Positions 8,192-17,739 of a stretch of 64,000 nucleotides of DNA are shown piece by piece. The stretch lies in NCBI RefSeq assembly GCF_000686705.1, contig NZ_JMLJ01000013.1:1-64000 (forward strand). Reading direction: 5' to 3'. Position 1 is the first letter of the stretch; every line of letters starts with the position of its first letter. The notes under the pieces were generated by a model that saw only the letters and a list, made by a program, of their open reading frames with translations, was not told where the DNA came from and ran no database searches. Source of the DNA: Clostridium hydrogeniformans DSM 21757. Its GTDB lineage: Bacteria > Bacillota > Clostridia > Clostridiales > Clostridiaceae. The position numbers and the translations under genes were made by a program.

Positions 8192-9421
8192 ATGAATCAA
8201 TTGGAGCCCTATAGTAGTAGTAATATAAGTTTAAAAAAGATCTTAATAATGCTTCTTGGATTTCTAACACCATGGATTATAATCTTTTATTTTGGAAGTC
8301 ATGTATTTGCCTATGGTGTATATGTCAACGATAGCTGTGTAGGATATGTAAAGCACAAAGCTTATATGAAGGATGCCTTAAAGGATATAGAAAAAGATTT
8401 AGGAAATAGATATAACCTTGCAGATATAGATAAAATATTAAAATATAATATATCATTTGTTAAAGAGGAATATTTTAATTCCACTGAGGATTTAAAGAAT
8501 AACATAAAGAATTCCTTAGATAATGACATACAGATTTTAACTATGAAAAGCGATAATGTTGAGTTAGCCACTGTAGTCAATGAAAAAGAGGGGGAGGAGC
8601 TTCTAGAAAAGCTTAAGAATTCCTACATTGAAAGTAATAATATTTCAAAGGATAATTTAAAGGAAGCATCTCTTAAGAGTAATATAACTTATGAAAGTAA
8701 AAATATAAAGCTTAAGGATTTAGGAAGTCTTAATGATACATATAATAAGGTAAAAGGCACCTTGGAAGAATCTAAATATAAAAATTTAAAATTTAAAATA
8801 GATATTATAAAGGAAGAGAAAACTAAAATAGGTATACCTAGCGTAATTAAAGCGTCTAATGATATGTATATTGGAGAAAGTAAGGTAATACAAGAAGGAG
8901 CAGAAGGGGAAAAGCTTGTAAGAAAAGAAATCACTTTTATAAATGAAGAAAAAATAGGAGAAAAGGTTATAGAAGAGAAGGTTATAAAAGAGCCAGAACA
9001 AAAAATCGTAGAAAATGGAAGTAAGAATCCTATTAATGAGGAAGTAGCATTTCTTGCTCCACCATCCAGAGGTATTAATAATGTTACATCTAACTTTGGT
9101 TATAGGTGGGGAAAGCAACATAATGGAGTTGATATAGCAGGAAATACAGGTGATCCTATCTTTGCAGCATTAGATGGTACTGTTACATTTTCAGGATGGC
9201 AAGATGGTTATGGTAAAGTTTTAAAGATTAATCATGGTGATAACATTGAAACCATATATGCCCATTGTAGTGCTTTAGATAAAAAGGTTGGAGAGAAGGT
9301 ATCTAAAGGCGATGTAATAGCTAAGGTAGGTAGTACGGGAAGAAGCACAGGTCCTCATCTGCATTTTGAACTTAGGGTAAAAGGGGAACCTAAAAACCCA
9401 CTAAACTATATAAATAAATAG
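8192..9421 (+). CDS. Membrane-anchored M23 peptidase with G5 domain
   Basis: A 409-residue protein. One membrane segment at about 17-40 (ILIMLLGFLTPWIIIFYFG) acts as signal anchor, and a charged, possibly coiled-coil region follows. A G5-like domain lies near 225-285 (KEITFINEEKIGEKVIEEK). The C-terminal M23/LytM peptidase domain spans about 295-405 with zinc motifs HNGVDIAG and GPHLHFEL. It should cut peptidoglycan cross-bridges outside the cell. The layout resembles sporulation or cell-wall endopeptidases of clostridia, but no sporulation regulator site was identified. It is monocistronic and followed by a strong terminator. Confidence 0.9.
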   Translation: MNQLEPYSSSNISLKKILIMLLGFLTPWIIIFYFGSHVFAYGVYVNDSCVGYVKHKAYMKDALKDIEKDLGNRYNLADIDKILKYNISFVKEEYFNSTEDLKNNIKNSLDNDIQILTMKSDNVELATVVNEKEGEELLEKLKNSYIESNNISKDNLKEASLKSNITYESKNIKLKDLGSLNDTYNKVKGTLEESKYKNLKFKIDIIKEEKTKIGIPSVIKASNDMYIGESKVIQEGAEGEKLVRKEITFINEEKIGEKVIEEKVIKEPEQKIVENGSKNPINEEVAFLAPPSRGINNVTSNFGYRWGKQHNGVDIAGNTGDPIFAALDGTVTFSGWQDGYGKVLKINHGDNIETIYAHCSALDKKVGEKVSKGDVIAKVGSTGRSTGPHLHFELRVKGEPKNPLNYINK

Positions 9422-9520
9422 TTTATATAGTTTGAATATATCATTTAAATGATAGCAATATGTAAAAAATACATTTTTAATTAATATGAAAGTAGTATCT
9501 TAACTCATATATTTAATATA

Positions 9521-9563
9521 AAAGGCTAAGAACCATGTAAAAGTTAGTTCTTAGCCTTTTAGA
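9521..9563. terminator. Bidirectional terminator after the M23 peptidase gene
   Basis: A 13-bp perfect stem, AAAGGCTAAGAAC with its complement, around a 13-base loop and followed by a T-rich stretch. The remaining gap to 9678 is AT-rich with nothing else recognisable. Confidence 0.8.
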
Positions 9564-9678
9564 TTTAAAAAATTATAATATATAGGGCATATCATAATAG
9601 TAATTATTATTTAATAATATTATTGATAGATATAAATTTAATAGGCTAATAAAAAATTCTTGTAAGATGATAAGCCGC

Positions 9679-10899
9679 TTATAAATTATCTAATATAGAG
9701 TTTAAGTCTAAGACACCATATCCTTGTATATTTTTAGATAGACCTAAGTCTTTACATCCCATAGAACTTAAGGATAAAAGGTCTTTGAACTTTAGTGAGG
9801 GCTTTTTTTCTAATATTAAACTAAATACCCCGGATGCATAAGCACAAGCTATTGAAGTGCCACTTAAAGTTTTATAAGAATCCTCTAAGTGGGGAGGATA
9901 AAGTCTTGAACCATTTCTTTCAGGAATAAAGGAAGACAGTGTATTTAAGGAACAAATATTATTACATCCAGCAGATATGGTTGGCTTTTGTTCCTTTGTA
10001 TTACTAGGACCATAAGAGGAAAAGGTGTATTCCTTATAACCTCCCTTAGAGGTATCCAAGCCAGAAACTGTTATACAGTTTTTTAAAAGGGAGATCCCCA
10101 TAATACTTCCCTCACCTATATTACTTCCACTAGGAACAATAGGAATTAAGTCTTTTTCTAAGGCTTTATCTAAAATATTACTAAATAAAGATAATATAAA
10201 ACTATTATGAGTTAATATTTCAAAAGGGAGGCAGAGAATCCTTATGTTATTCTCAGAACTTTCATTTATTAAATATTCTATAGCAAATAATATATCGGAG
10301 GAGAAACCACGTCCATTTCCGTTAAAAGCTTTCACAGAACACAGGCTTCCACCTTTTGCTATTCCTTCATAAGTACCTTTGGATGCTTTGCCATTACCAC
10401 ATATTACTCCAGCCATAAAGGTTCCATGGCCATTGTCATCATAGGGATATTTGTAGTTATTTATAAGATCTAAAAATAAGGTTATTTTATTAGGATTACT
10501 TAGATCGTTATGGGGAAAGATACCTGTATCTATTAGACCTATAGATATTCCTCTACCACATAAATCATGCTTACTACTTAGTCTTAAACGGTTAGCATTT
10601 TTAATACCACTACCAGTATAGGATTTTGTAGCACATAGAAAACATGGATCATCTAGGCAGATGAAGGATACCTCAGGATATTCACATATTCTTTCTAATA
10701 TAGAGGGGGTTACAGTACATCCTATTATGCCTAAGGTTTTATTAGAGTTATGAATTACAGCATTTTTATACTTTGATAACTTATCTTCTATACCTTCTTG
10801 GAGTTTTTTACACTTTATTATAACCCTGTATTTAGCATAAAGTTTATTTTCAATACAGTAGATTAATTCAGTATGAAGTTTAGATTTAAAGGAAAACAT
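9679..10899 (-). CDS. S8 family (subtilisin-like) serine peptidase
   Basis: A 406-residue subtilase with the full catalytic set: Asp124 in GLIDTG, His158 in DDNGHGTFMAG, the oxyanion-hole Asn260 in PSGSN, and Ser349 in SGTSIACAYASG. Residues 1-95 form an inhibitor-like pro-region. No signal peptide is visible, so a cytoplasmic or spore-compartment enzyme is possible, as with the clostridial Csp-type subtilases. Length is shorter than typical CspA/B/C, so I do not assign that role. AAAGGAG precedes the ATG. It is monocistronic, running toward the M23 gene. Confidence 0.87.
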   Translation of the reverse strand: MFSFKSKLHTELIYCIENKLYAKYRVIIKCKKLQEGIEDKLSKYKNAVIHNSNKTLGIIGCTVTPSILERICEYPEVSFICLDDPCFLCATKSYTGSGIKNANRLRLSSKHDLCGRGISIGLIDTGIFPHNDLSNPNKITLFLDLINNYKYPYDDNGHGTFMAGVICGNGKASKGTYEGIAKGGSLCSVKAFNGNGRGFSSDILFAIEYLINESSENNIRILCLPFEILTHNSFILSLFSNILDKALEKDLIPIVPSGSNIGEGSIMGISLLKNCITVSGLDTSKGGYKEYTFSSYGPSNTKEQKPTISAGCNNICSLNTLSSFIPERNGSRLYPPHLEDSYKTLSGTSIACAYASGVFSLILEKKPSLKFKDLLSLSSMGCKDLGLSKNIQGYGVLDLNSILDNL

Positions 10900-10982
10900 A
10901 GATTACTCCTTTATAGTGATTACAGTATATTATATGATAAGAGTTACAAATGTTGATTTCAAAGTATATTAATGTATAAAAA

Positions 10983-11004
10983 AAGCTCAGCAAATGCTGA
11001 GCTT
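10983..11004 (-). terminator. Terminator of the LysR gene
   Basis: A perfect 10-bp hairpin, AAGCTCAGCA / TGCTGAGCTT, with a two-base loop, followed on the minus strand by seven T. It overlaps the final stop codon of the LysR gene. Confidence 0.85.
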
Positions 11005-11899
11005 ATTCTTCTATATTAAACTCTCTCTTACAAAGTTCAAAGAATGCCTTTGCAGTTGGTGTTAACGTCCTTTTAGAGTTTAATACTAGATATATATATC
11101 TTTTCATTGATAGGTCTTTTATTGTGCTAACATTTAATAATCCTAGCTTTTCATAATCTTCAGAAACCCCTCTAGATACTATTGAAATTCCCATGCCAGT
11201 CTTAACGAATTGTATTAAAGTATCTAGGTTATTTACCTCGCAGCAAAGATTGACTTTATTAAAGTTCAAACCTTTTTCTTCCATTATGCTTTCGAAGGTT
11301 TTTCTTGTAGCAGAATTTTTCTCTCTCATAATAAGCTTTTGTTTTAAAAATTCATCAATAGATAGCTGACTATCTAATCCAAGAGCTGGACTAGATACAA
11401 CCACAAGTTCATCCTCCATAAGACAATAGCTTTTTATTTTATCATTAGTAGATATATTACCTACTATACCTATTTCACAATTTAAATCTATTAAATCTTG
11501 GATGATTTCACCAGAACTTTGTTCTAGTATATTAAATTTAATTTGTGGGTATTCATTAAAGAACTTTTTAATTAATGATGGCACTATTGTATTACAAGGT
11601 GTTGTGCTGGCACCTAAGTTTAAGGTTCCAGAGATATTATTATCAAAATTACACAAGCAACTTATTGCATTGTTTCTTGTATTTATAATATCAATTGCAT
11701 AGTCTAGAAAACACTTACCAGCCGGAGTTAAGTTAACTTCTTTTGAATTTCTATCAAAAAGCTGAATACTTAATTCCTTTTCTAAGCTTGAGATATGAGA
11801 ACTTATTGTTGGCTGAGAAAGATAAATATGATTTGCTGCCTTAGAAAAGCTTTTTAATTTTGCTACACTTATAAAAGCTTCTATTTGTTTAAAATCCAT
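11003..11899 (-). CDS. LysR-family regulator, selenium-metabolism-associated type
   Basis: A 298-residue LysR protein. The N-terminal winged helix spans residues 1-65 (MDFKQIEAFISVAKLKSFSK, then LSQPTISSHISSLEKEL). The substrate-binding fold follows at 90-295. The N-terminal wording closely resembles the LysR subfamily that accompanies selenocysteine genes in clostridia. That fits the Sec-containing fdhF 5 kb away, although the two are separated by other operons. ATG at 11899 is preferred over an upstream TTG because AGGGGGG is spaced 8 bases from it. The effector is unknown. Confidence 0.82.
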   Translation of the reverse strand: MDFKQIEAFISVAKLKSFSKAANHIYLSQPTISSHISSLEKELSIQLFDRNSKEVNLTPAGKCFLDYAIDIINTRNNAISCLCNFDNNISGTLNLGASTTPCNTIVPSLIKKFFNEYPQIKFNILEQSSGEIIQDLIDLNCEIGIVGNISTNDKIKSYCLMEDELVVVSSPALGLDSQLSIDEFLKQKLIMREKNSATRKTFESIMEEKGLNFNKVNLCCEVNNLDTLIQFVKTGMGISIVSRGVSEDYEKLGLLNVSTIKDLSMKRYIYLVLNSKRTLTPTAKAFFELCKREFNIEE

Positions 11900-11919
11900 T
11901 TCCAAATCCCCCCTTGACG

Positions 11920-12771
11920 TTAAACAATATCAACTGTTTGCCCAATTTCTATGAGCTTAATTCTTTCATCCCCTATTTCCTTTAAAGTATGAAGAATTTC
12001 TTCTTTAAACTCTAAAGAAAGAATAAATGTGTCATAATGTATAGGAATCATAAATTTACTATTCATATTAGAAAACATTTCAAAACTTTGAAGTGGTGTG
12101 CAGTGCATCTTATCAAAACCTTCTGGTTTATAGCAGCCTACAGGCATAAGAGCTATATCACACTGAACTTCTTTAAATGCATCTGTATGAGCAGTATCTC
12201 CAGCAAAAAACACCGATTTATCCTTACATTTAATCATATAAGCATTACTATGGTGATTTTTTCCCAGGTAATATCTCCTTCCATCATGGTTTGCAGGTAG
12301 GGTTTCTATTACAACATCATCCTCTTCAAAAATATCATTATGTTTTAGAGTAATAACTCTTTTAAAACCTAAAAGAGAAATAAGTTTCTTATATCCTTTA
12401 GGAACAAAAATCGTTGCAGATTTATTTAACCTAAGTAAAGATAAGAAATCAATATGGTCCATATGACCATGAGATAATAATATGTAGTCTATTGATGTTG
12501 ATTTTAGATCCATAGATGGTTTAGTAACCCTTCTAAAATGCCCTAGAGACCCAAGAACTGGGTCAGTTACTATGATTTTACCATATAAATTCACTACTGT
12601 GGTAGCGTGACCTATCCAATGAACTGAATTTTTTCTAATGGGATCATTTTTAGGAAATTTATAAGGTGTAAACCAATTTTTTATATTTCTACCTGTAAGT
12701 CTACATAAAAATTTTAAGTTAAAGCAAACCTTTTTTACCTTACTTAAAAGATTTACAGAAAATTTATTCAT
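11920..12771 (-). CDS. MBL-fold metal-dependent hydrolase, UlaG/NAPE-PLD-like
   Basis: A 283-residue metallo-beta-lactamase fold protein. Metal motifs are WIGHATTVV, LSHGHMDHID, NHDGRRYYLG, FAGDTAHTD and IPIHYDTF, spread over residues 50-250. This order is that of the L-ascorbate-6-phosphate lactonase / N-acyl phosphatidylethanolamine hydrolase branch. The basic, partly hydrophobic N-terminus (residues 1-40) may touch the membrane. GAGGG precedes the ATG. It follows the small DMT transporter gene by only 22 bases in the same direction, so the two probably form an operon. The substrate cannot be read from sequence. Confidence 0.85.
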   Translation of the reverse strand: MNKFSVNLLSKVKKVCFNLKFLCRLTGRNIKNWFTPYKFPKNDPIRKNSVHWIGHATTVVNLYGKIIVTDPVLGSLGHFRRVTKPSMDLKSTSIDYILLSHGHMDHIDFLSLLRLNKSATIFVPKGYKKLISLLGFKRVITLKHNDIFEEDDVVIETLPANHDGRRYYLGKNHHSNAYMIKCKDKSVFFAGDTAHTDAFKEVQCDIALMPVGCYKPEGFDKMHCTPLQSFEMFSNMNSKFMIPIHYDTFILSLEFKEEILHTLKEIGDERIKLIEIGQTVDIV

Positions 12772-12793
12772 AATGTACCCTCAACTCTTATTA

Positions 12794-13225
12794 TTAACCT
12801 TTCCACTTAAATATTACAATACCTAACACCATTATTGCAATACCGATAATTTTAGTCCAGCCAAATATTATTTTGTGAGAGTCAAAAAGTCCGAAGGCAT
12901 CTATTAAAGCCGCCGCTGTAAGTTGAGCAATTAAAATTATTATTATGGCATAGGAGGGACCCATAAATTTTATTCCTTCCATAACAGTTATTGTAATTAT
13001 TACGCCTAGAACACCACCTAAAAGATAGAGTTTATTAGCATCTTTTAAAGCTTTTAAATCTCCTTTTCCAAAAAACATTACTACTATAATTGTAATTAAA
13101 AAGCCTGTGCCTTGAACAAAAAGATTAGTTTCCCATGAACCAACCTTTTCACCTAGTCTTGTATTAAAGACTCCTTGAAGACTCATGGCAATTCCTGCAA
13201 CTATAGAAAAAATTAAACCTAACAT
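12794..13225 (-). CDS. DMT-type transporter, YdcZ/DUF606 family
   Basis: A 143-residue, almost wholly hydrophobic protein with five predicted membrane helices, beginning MLGLIFSIVAGIAMSLQG and ending MVLGIVIFKWKG. Features such as NTRLGEKVGSWETNLFVQG belong to the single-domain YdcZ (DUF606) group of drug/metabolite transporters, which usually work as pairs. Only one copy is seen here, so a homodimer is likely. It lies just upstream of the MBL hydrolase gene and shares its direction. Confidence 0.85.
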   Translation of the reverse strand: MLGLIFSIVAGIAMSLQGVFNTRLGEKVGSWETNLFVQGTGFLITIIVVMFFGKGDLKALKDANKLYLLGGVLGVIITITVMEGIKFMGPSYAIIIILIAQLTAAALIDAFGLFDSHKIIFGWTKIIGIAIMVLGIVIFKWKG

Positions 13226-13271
13226 AGAATAAAATCACCTCAAAAGATAGTTTTCCCAATTTATAAAAAAA

Positions 13272-13295
13272 AACTCTAGTTTAAAACTAGAGTTA
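13272..13295. terminator. Terminator of the dUTPase gene
   Basis: A perfect palindrome, AACTCTAGTTTT with its complement, preceded on the + strand by A runs that become a T run for leftward transcripts. It overlaps the last codon of the dUTPase gene. Confidence 0.8.
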
Positions 13296-13778
13296 ATATC
13301 CTTTATCTTGACGAAGATGATTTTTTTTATTCTTTTCTAAATATGCCTCTTCAATATCTTGAGTTGTAAAGCCCAAGGTGTGGCCAAGGCTTAGAAAATC
13401 TTCAAATAAAGTAACATAATGATCCTTTGATGAAGTTATAACTAAGTCATTTAAATCTATGTACAGATTTAAGAATTGGTCAGTTAGGCTGTATTCACTG
13501 TCTATTGTTTCCACATCTATATCGCAAAAATCTTTATCCAATCCTATAGTAAGTATAAAATGAAGACAATCCACAAACTCTTCTAGAATCACTTCCTTAC
13601 TAGAAGGTTCTTTAGTGCTCCAGTATTTAAAGCACCTAGTTTCGTTTGCTAGTTCCCCAAGCTCAACTTGTAAAGCTAAAATCCTCTTTGGTGAAATGGA
13701 GAAGTTATCAAGATTATGCTCAGTTAAAATCCTATCATTTAATTCCTTTTGAAGCTGAAATAACTTTTGTAAGTTCAT
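13293..13778 (-). CDS. Dimeric (MazG-like) dUTP diphosphatase
   Basis: A 161-residue all-alpha protein of the dUTPase_2 type. The metal-binding motifs are ELGELANETRCFKYW (about 42-56) and ILEEFVDCLHFILTIGL (about 65-82), the ExxE and ExxD pairs of the family. It converts dUTP to dUMP and keeps uracil out of DNA. ATG at 13778 is chosen because GAAAGGCGG precedes it; the longer frame to 13814 lacks a ribosome site. It is monocistronic. Confidence 0.86.
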   Translation of the reverse strand: MNLQKLFQLQKELNDRILTEHNLDNFSISPKRILALQVELGELANETRCFKYWSTKEPSSKEVILEEFVDCLHFILTIGLDKDFCDIDVETIDSEYSLTDQFLNLYIDLNDLVITSSKDHYVTLFEDFLSLGHTLGFTTQDIEEAYLEKNKKNHLRQDKGY

Positions 13779-13896
13779 AAAATAAGGCCGCCTTTCTACC
13801 ATTATTGTACCCAAAATATATTTTAGCTTATATAATAAAAATTGAAAAGTTTTGGAAAACGATTACTCGGTATAAATTTTTATTTTGTATAAAATT

Positions 13897-14442
13897 CTAA
13901 AAAGTTTTTAATGGATAACTTCTAACAATTATGTCTTTTTTCCCACTAGTAGCCTTCCAAAGTTCTATTTTATCTATTTTGGCTACTTTTAGAAGATTTG
14001 CATTCCTGTCTAAGAAGTTATTGGCAGAATCCTTATTAAAAGATCCCTTAGAAGAATTATTTGAGTTGGTTAAGGATATAAATATGTCATCATAATCCAT
14101 AGGCATTCTAACATTAAAGCCATGGATTCTTAAGGTGTCATAGAATAGTCTTGATAGTCTTTTTATATAGCCTCTTGGCTCTATTTTTAAGTTAAAGGTC
14201 CTTATAGGCTCATAAAAGAATATTTCTTCATTTAGCTCAATTTTAAATCTCTTATAGGGCTTTAATATATCCATAATTATAGAATCAAGCTTATCTAAGT
14301 TAGGATTATCTAAAACCTGAAGAGGTATATGAAGCATTGGAAGATTTCTATTTAATCTATATTTTCTGCAAAGATTTTTTTGCACAGGCTCTAACTTTTT
14401 ATAAGACTCTTCATCAATCAATGCTACAAGATAGTATTTCAT
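13897..14442 (-). CDS. LigT-like / 2'-5' RNA ligase-fold protein, probably degenerate
   Basis: A 181-residue protein with the layout of the 2H phosphoesterase fold. The first expected H-x-T/S motif appears as LHIPLQV near residue 38. At the second position I read IFISLTN near 124, where the histidine is missing. If the assignment is right, the catalytic pair is incomplete and the protein may bind RNA or nucleotides without cutting them. The start follows GGGGGCG at 14442; the longer frame to 14499 has no ribosome site. It is monocistronic between dUTPase and the divergent DUF1540 gene. Confidence 0.5.
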   Translation of the reverse strand: MKYYLVALIDEESYKKLEPVQKNLCRKYRLNRNLPMLHIPLQVLDNPNLDKLDSIIMDILKPYKRFKIELNEEIFFYEPIRTFNLKIEPRGYIKRLSRLFYDTLRIHGFNVRMPMDYDDIFISLTNSNNSSKGSFNKDSANNFLDRNANLLKVAKIDKIELWKATSGKKDIIVRSYPLKTF

Positions 14443-14618
14443 ATTACGGCGCCCCCATGTTTTAAATTTTGAAAATTTATAATTTATTATATCATACATT
14501 ATAGTATGTTCATATATGTGGAAAAAATATAGAAAATAGGTAGGTATAAAAACATATATTTAAACTAATAATAATCATGTACTCAATAAATAATAAACAG
14601 ATAGAAAGGATGATAGAA

Positions 14619-14780
14619 ATGGATCATAACAATAGCATAGGATGCGTAGTTAATGAATGTAAATACCATTGTAAAGATGATAATTATTGTACATTAGATA
14701 AGATTGAGATAGTAAAGCATGAATCTAATGCAAAATCTGTGCAATGTACAGATTGTGGAAGTTTTGAATTAGATAAATAG
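14619..14780 (+). CDS. DUF1540 small cysteine-rich protein
   Basis: A 53-residue protein with the DUF1540 cysteine pattern: CVVNECKYHCKDDNYCTLDK followed by CTDCGSFE near the C-terminus. The six cysteines suggest a bound metal, probably zinc. Such proteins are common in clostridia; their function is not established. The start at 14619 is set by GAAAGGATG upstream; earlier ATGs lack a suitable site. Confidence 0.82.
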   Translation: MDHNNSIGCVVNECKYHCKDDNYCTLDKIEIVKHESNAKSVQCTDCGSFELDK

Positions 14781-14804
14781 AGATAACAATTAAAGAGAAT
14801 AAAC

Positions 14805-14847
14805 AAAGGAATTCACTTATGATAACATAATTGGATTCCTTTTTTTT
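14805..14847 (+). terminator. Terminator after the DUF1540 gene
   Basis: The stem AAAGGAAT / ATTCCTTT with a long loop is followed by eight T. The rest of the gap to murA holds the murA promoter and an AT-rich leader of about 135 bases with no recognised element. Confidence 0.75.
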
Positions 14848-14930
14848 GTATTTATATATAATTTAGAGAAATTTAATTGCTATAATAATAATATTTTTGT
14901 ACATATTTACAAATTATATTAAAAAAAACA

Positions 14931-14961
14931 TTGTAAAACTACCCTCATATTATGATATAAT
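14931..14961 (+). promoter_or_regulatory. Promoter upstream of murA
   Basis: TTGTAA and TATAAT are spaced 18-19 bases apart, about 135 bases before the murA start. The spacing is slightly long, so the assignment is moderate. Confidence 0.5.
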
Positions 14962-15097
14962 GGGGGTTATGAAGAAAGATAATTTTAAGATGTAAAGTCT
15001 TAGATAAAGTTAAAGAAAATTTAGTGAAATTTAATTTATAGAATATAAGTGTTTTTATGATAGAGAAAAATAAAATTTAGTAATAAGGGTGAAGTGC

Positions 15098-16354
15098 ATG
15101 GAAAAGTTGGTTATAAATGGAGGAAAGTCTCTTTTTGGGAGCATTGATATAAGTGGAGCTAAGAATGCAGCGGTAGCTATATTACCAGCAGCAGTGGCAG
15201 CAGGAGAAGGAAAGTGTGTAATTGATAATATACCTGATATAGCAGATATAAACTGTTTAGAGAGAATAGTTGAAAGTTTAGGTTGTACTGTAGAAAGAAA
15301 CGGAAATTCATTAACAATAGATAGTACAACATTAAATAATTTAGATGCTTGCACAGAAGATGTAAGAAGAATGAGGGCTTCTTATTATCTTATAGGAGCA
15401 TTATTAGCTAGATTTAAAAAGGCAAGAGTTGAACTACCAGGGGGATGCCCAATAGGGGTTAGACCTATAGATCAACACATTAAAGGGTTCGAAGCTTTAG
15501 GAGCAGATGTAAAAATAGAGCATGGAGCAGTAGTAGTAACTGCAGAAAAGCTTAAGGGAGCAAATATCTTTTTTGACGTTGTTACAGTAGGAGCAACTAT
15601 AAATGTAATGATTGCAGCAACTCTTGCAGAAGGAGTTACAACTCTTGAAAATGCAGCAAGAGAACCTCACGTAGTAGATGTTGCAAACTTTTTAAATGCA
15701 ATGGGAGCAAATGTTAAGGGTGCTGGAACGGATATAATAAGAATAACTGGAGTTGAAAGTCTTAAGGGATGTAACTATAGTGTAATTCCAGATCAAATTG
15801 AAGCTGGTACATTTATGATAGCAGCAGCTTCTTGTGGCGGAGAAGTTAGAGTAAGTAATGTTATACCAAAGCACTTAGAGTCAATAACAGCAAAACTTAC
15901 AGAAATGGGAGTAGAGGTTATTGAAGAAGATGATTCAGTTATAATAAAGTCAGATAGAAACCTAAAGGGAGTAAACATAAAGACTGCTCCATATCCAGGG
16001 TTCCCAACAGATATACAACAACCTATGAGTACTATACTATCTGTAGCAAAGGGTAGAAGTATAATTAATGAAAGTATATGGGAGAGTAGATTAAAGCATG
16101 TTGATGAGCTTAAAAAGATGGGAGCTAACATAAAGGTAGAAGGTAGAACCGCCATATTAGATGGAGTTGAGAAGCTTACTGGAGCTATTGTTAAGGCTAC
16201 AGACTTAAGAGCTGGTGCTGCAATGGTAATAGCAGGACTTATAGCAGATGGAACTACAGAAATCTATAGCATTGAGCATATAGATAGAGGATACCCTCAT
16301 ATAGAAGATAAGTTTAAAAGCTTAGGAGCAGATATACATAGAGAAACAGAGTAA
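15098..16354 (+). CDS. murA: UDP-N-acetylglucosamine 1-carboxyvinyltransferase
   Basis: A 418-residue MurA of normal length. Visible are the substrate Lys-Asn pair in ISGAKNAAV (about 18-26), the flexible-loop [13 protein letters not shown] with active-site Cys117 (the fosfomycin target), and the C-terminal [12 protein letters not shown]...[11 protein letters not shown]. It adds enolpyruvate from PEP to UDP-GlcNAc, the first committed step of peptidoglycan synthesis. AAGGGTG precedes ATG 15098; the GTG at 15089 is less likely. It is followed 12 bases later by walJ and then by a GerMN gene, a common clostridial order. Confidence 0.96.
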   Translation: MEKLVINGGKSLFGSIDISGAKNAAVAILPAAVAAGEGKCVIDNIPDIADINCLERIVESLGCTVERNGNSLTIDSTTLNNLDACTEDVRRMRASYYLIGALLARFKKARVELPGGCPIGVRPIDQHIKGFEALGADVKIEHGAVVVTAEKLKGANIFFDVVTVGATINVMIAATLAEGVTTLENAAREPHVVDVANFLNAMGANVKGAGTDIIRITGVESLKGCNYSVIPDQIEAGTFMIAAASCGGEVRVSNVIPKHLESITAKLTEMGVEVIEEDDSVIIKSDRNLKGVNIKTAPYPGFPTDIQQPMSTILSVAKGRSIINESIWESRLKHVDELKKMGANIKVEGRTAILDGVEKLTGAIVKATDLRAGAAMVIAGLIADGTTEIYSIEHIDRGYPHIEDKFKSLGADIHRETE

Positions 16355-16366
16355 TGGGGGATTTGT

Positions 16367-17152
16367 ATGAAATTTTGTTCTTTATATAGTGGAAGCAGTG
16401 GGAATAGTATATTTCTATCAACAGATAAGACCAAAATTTTAATAGATGCAGGAATGGCAGGTAAGCATTTAGATTCTGCATTAAAAGAGATAGAACAAAA
16501 TCCCAATGAAATTGATGCTATATTTATAACTCATGAGCATATAGATCATATTAAAGGGGCAGGTATAATGTCTAGAAAGTATGATATTCCTATATATGCT
16601 AATGAGGGAACATGGATTGCCATGGAGAAAAAAGTTGGAAAAATAAAAGAAGATAACATAAGAGTAATTAAAGATAAATGTATAACTATAAAGGATATGG
16701 ATATTGTGAATTATAATATTTTTCATGATGCTGCTTGTCCTGTAGGATATACAATTAAGTGTGGAAATAAACAGGCTAGTGTAACAACAGATCTTGGATG
16801 TTTTACCAGTGAAGTTAAAGAGAATATAAAGGACTCTCAAGTTTTATTACTTGAGAGTAATCATGATGTTGAAATGCTAAAGTTTGGACCATATTCCTAT
16901 GATCTTAAGAGAAGAATTTTAAGTGATGTAGGACATTTATCTAATGAGGCTTGTGGAAATGCATTATTAGAGTTATTACAAAGTGGTAGAAAAAAGGTTG
17001 TACTTGGACACTTGAGTGAAACAAACAACCAGCCAGACTTAGCATATGAGACAGTACTTTCGGTCCTTAGAGATAATGGAGTATTAATAGGCAAGGAAGT
17101 TGAAGTGTCTATGGCTCATAGAGGTAAACCAAGCAGTTATATAGAGTTTTAG
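16367..17152 (+). CDS. walJ: MBL-fold hydrolase of the WalJ/YycJ family
   Basis: A 261-residue metallo-beta-lactamase fold protein. Signature parts are LYSGSSGNSIFL (about 5-17), the metal motif ITHEHIDHIKG (about 55), VTTDLGCF, LLESNHDVEML, VGHLSNEACGNAL and VLGHLSETNN. YycJ/WalJ proteins are cytoplasmic, nuclease-like enzymes linked in Firmicutes to cell-wall and DNA homeostasis; the substrate is unsettled. It is 12 bases after murA and 14 bases before the GerMN lipoprotein gene, so the three form one operon. Confidence 0.9.
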   Translation: MKFCSLYSGSSGNSIFLSTDKTKILIDAGMAGKHLDSALKEIEQNPNEIDAIFITHEHIDHIKGAGIMSRKYDIPIYANEGTWIAMEKKVGKIKEDNIRVIKDKCITIKDMDIVNYNIFHDAACPVGYTIKCGNKQASVTTDLGCFTSEVKENIKDSQVLLLESNHDVEMLKFGPYSYDLKRRILSDVGHLSNEACGNALLELLQSGRKKVVLGHLSETNNQPDLAYETVLSVLRDNGVLIGKEVEVSMAHRGKPSSYIEF

Positions 17153-17166
17153 GAGAGAATGAACGT

Positions 17167-17739
17167 ATGAAGAATGTCTTTAAAATATTATTAGTCTTTA
17201 TAGTGGTATCTATATCTTTTGTATCTTTAGGAGCATGCTCTAAAAAAGATAAAATAAGTTCTAATAATAAGGAAAGACTAAAAAATATAAAAATGCCATT
17301 AGAAAACCAAGATGCATTAGAATTAGATGTATACTTTGATGGATGTAAGTCAGATGAAAAGGTGGAAGTAGTTAAGGAAGAACTTATATTACCTAAGGAA
17401 GAAGTATTAGGACAATATATTATGAATGCCTTAATTAAGGGTCCATCTATAGAGAGTAATCTTAAACCTATATTCCCAATGGATACTAGGCTTCTTAGTT
17501 TTTCAATTAAGGATAATATTGCAGTAGTTAATTTAACTAAAGAGGCTGTTTTAGAGAGAAGTAAAACTAAAGAAGAAGCATGTATAAGATCTGTGGTAAA
17601 TACCTTAACTCAGCTTCCCGCAGTAGATATGGTTAAGATTTTAGTTGATAATAGTGAGGTAGAAACTTTAGGTGGGAACTATAGTATTATTTCTCCAATA
17701 GGAAAGGATGATACCCTTGTCAAACTTAACAAACAATAA
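17167..17739 (+). CDS. GerMN-domain lipoprotein
   Basis: A 190-residue protein with a lipoprotein signal peptide ending in the lipobox LGAC (Cys at about residue 23). A single GerMN domain follows at about 45-185 (ALELDVYFDG..., IMNALIKGP, VNLTKEAV, NTLTQLPAVDMVKI). GerMN proteins are sporulation- or germination-linked envelope proteins related to GerM. It should sit on the outer face of the membrane. GGAGAG precedes the ATG. It overlaps the start of a very small CxxH/CxxC gene. Confidence 0.88.
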   Translation: MKNVFKILLVFIVVSISFVSLGACSKKDKISSNNKERLKNIKMPLENQDALELDVYFDGCKSDEKVEVVKEELILPKEEVLGQYIMNALIKGPSIESNLKPIFPMDTRLLSFSIKDNIAVVNLTKEAVLERSKTKEEACIRSVVNTLTQLPAVDMVKILVDNSEVETLGGNYSIISPIGKDDTLVKLNKQ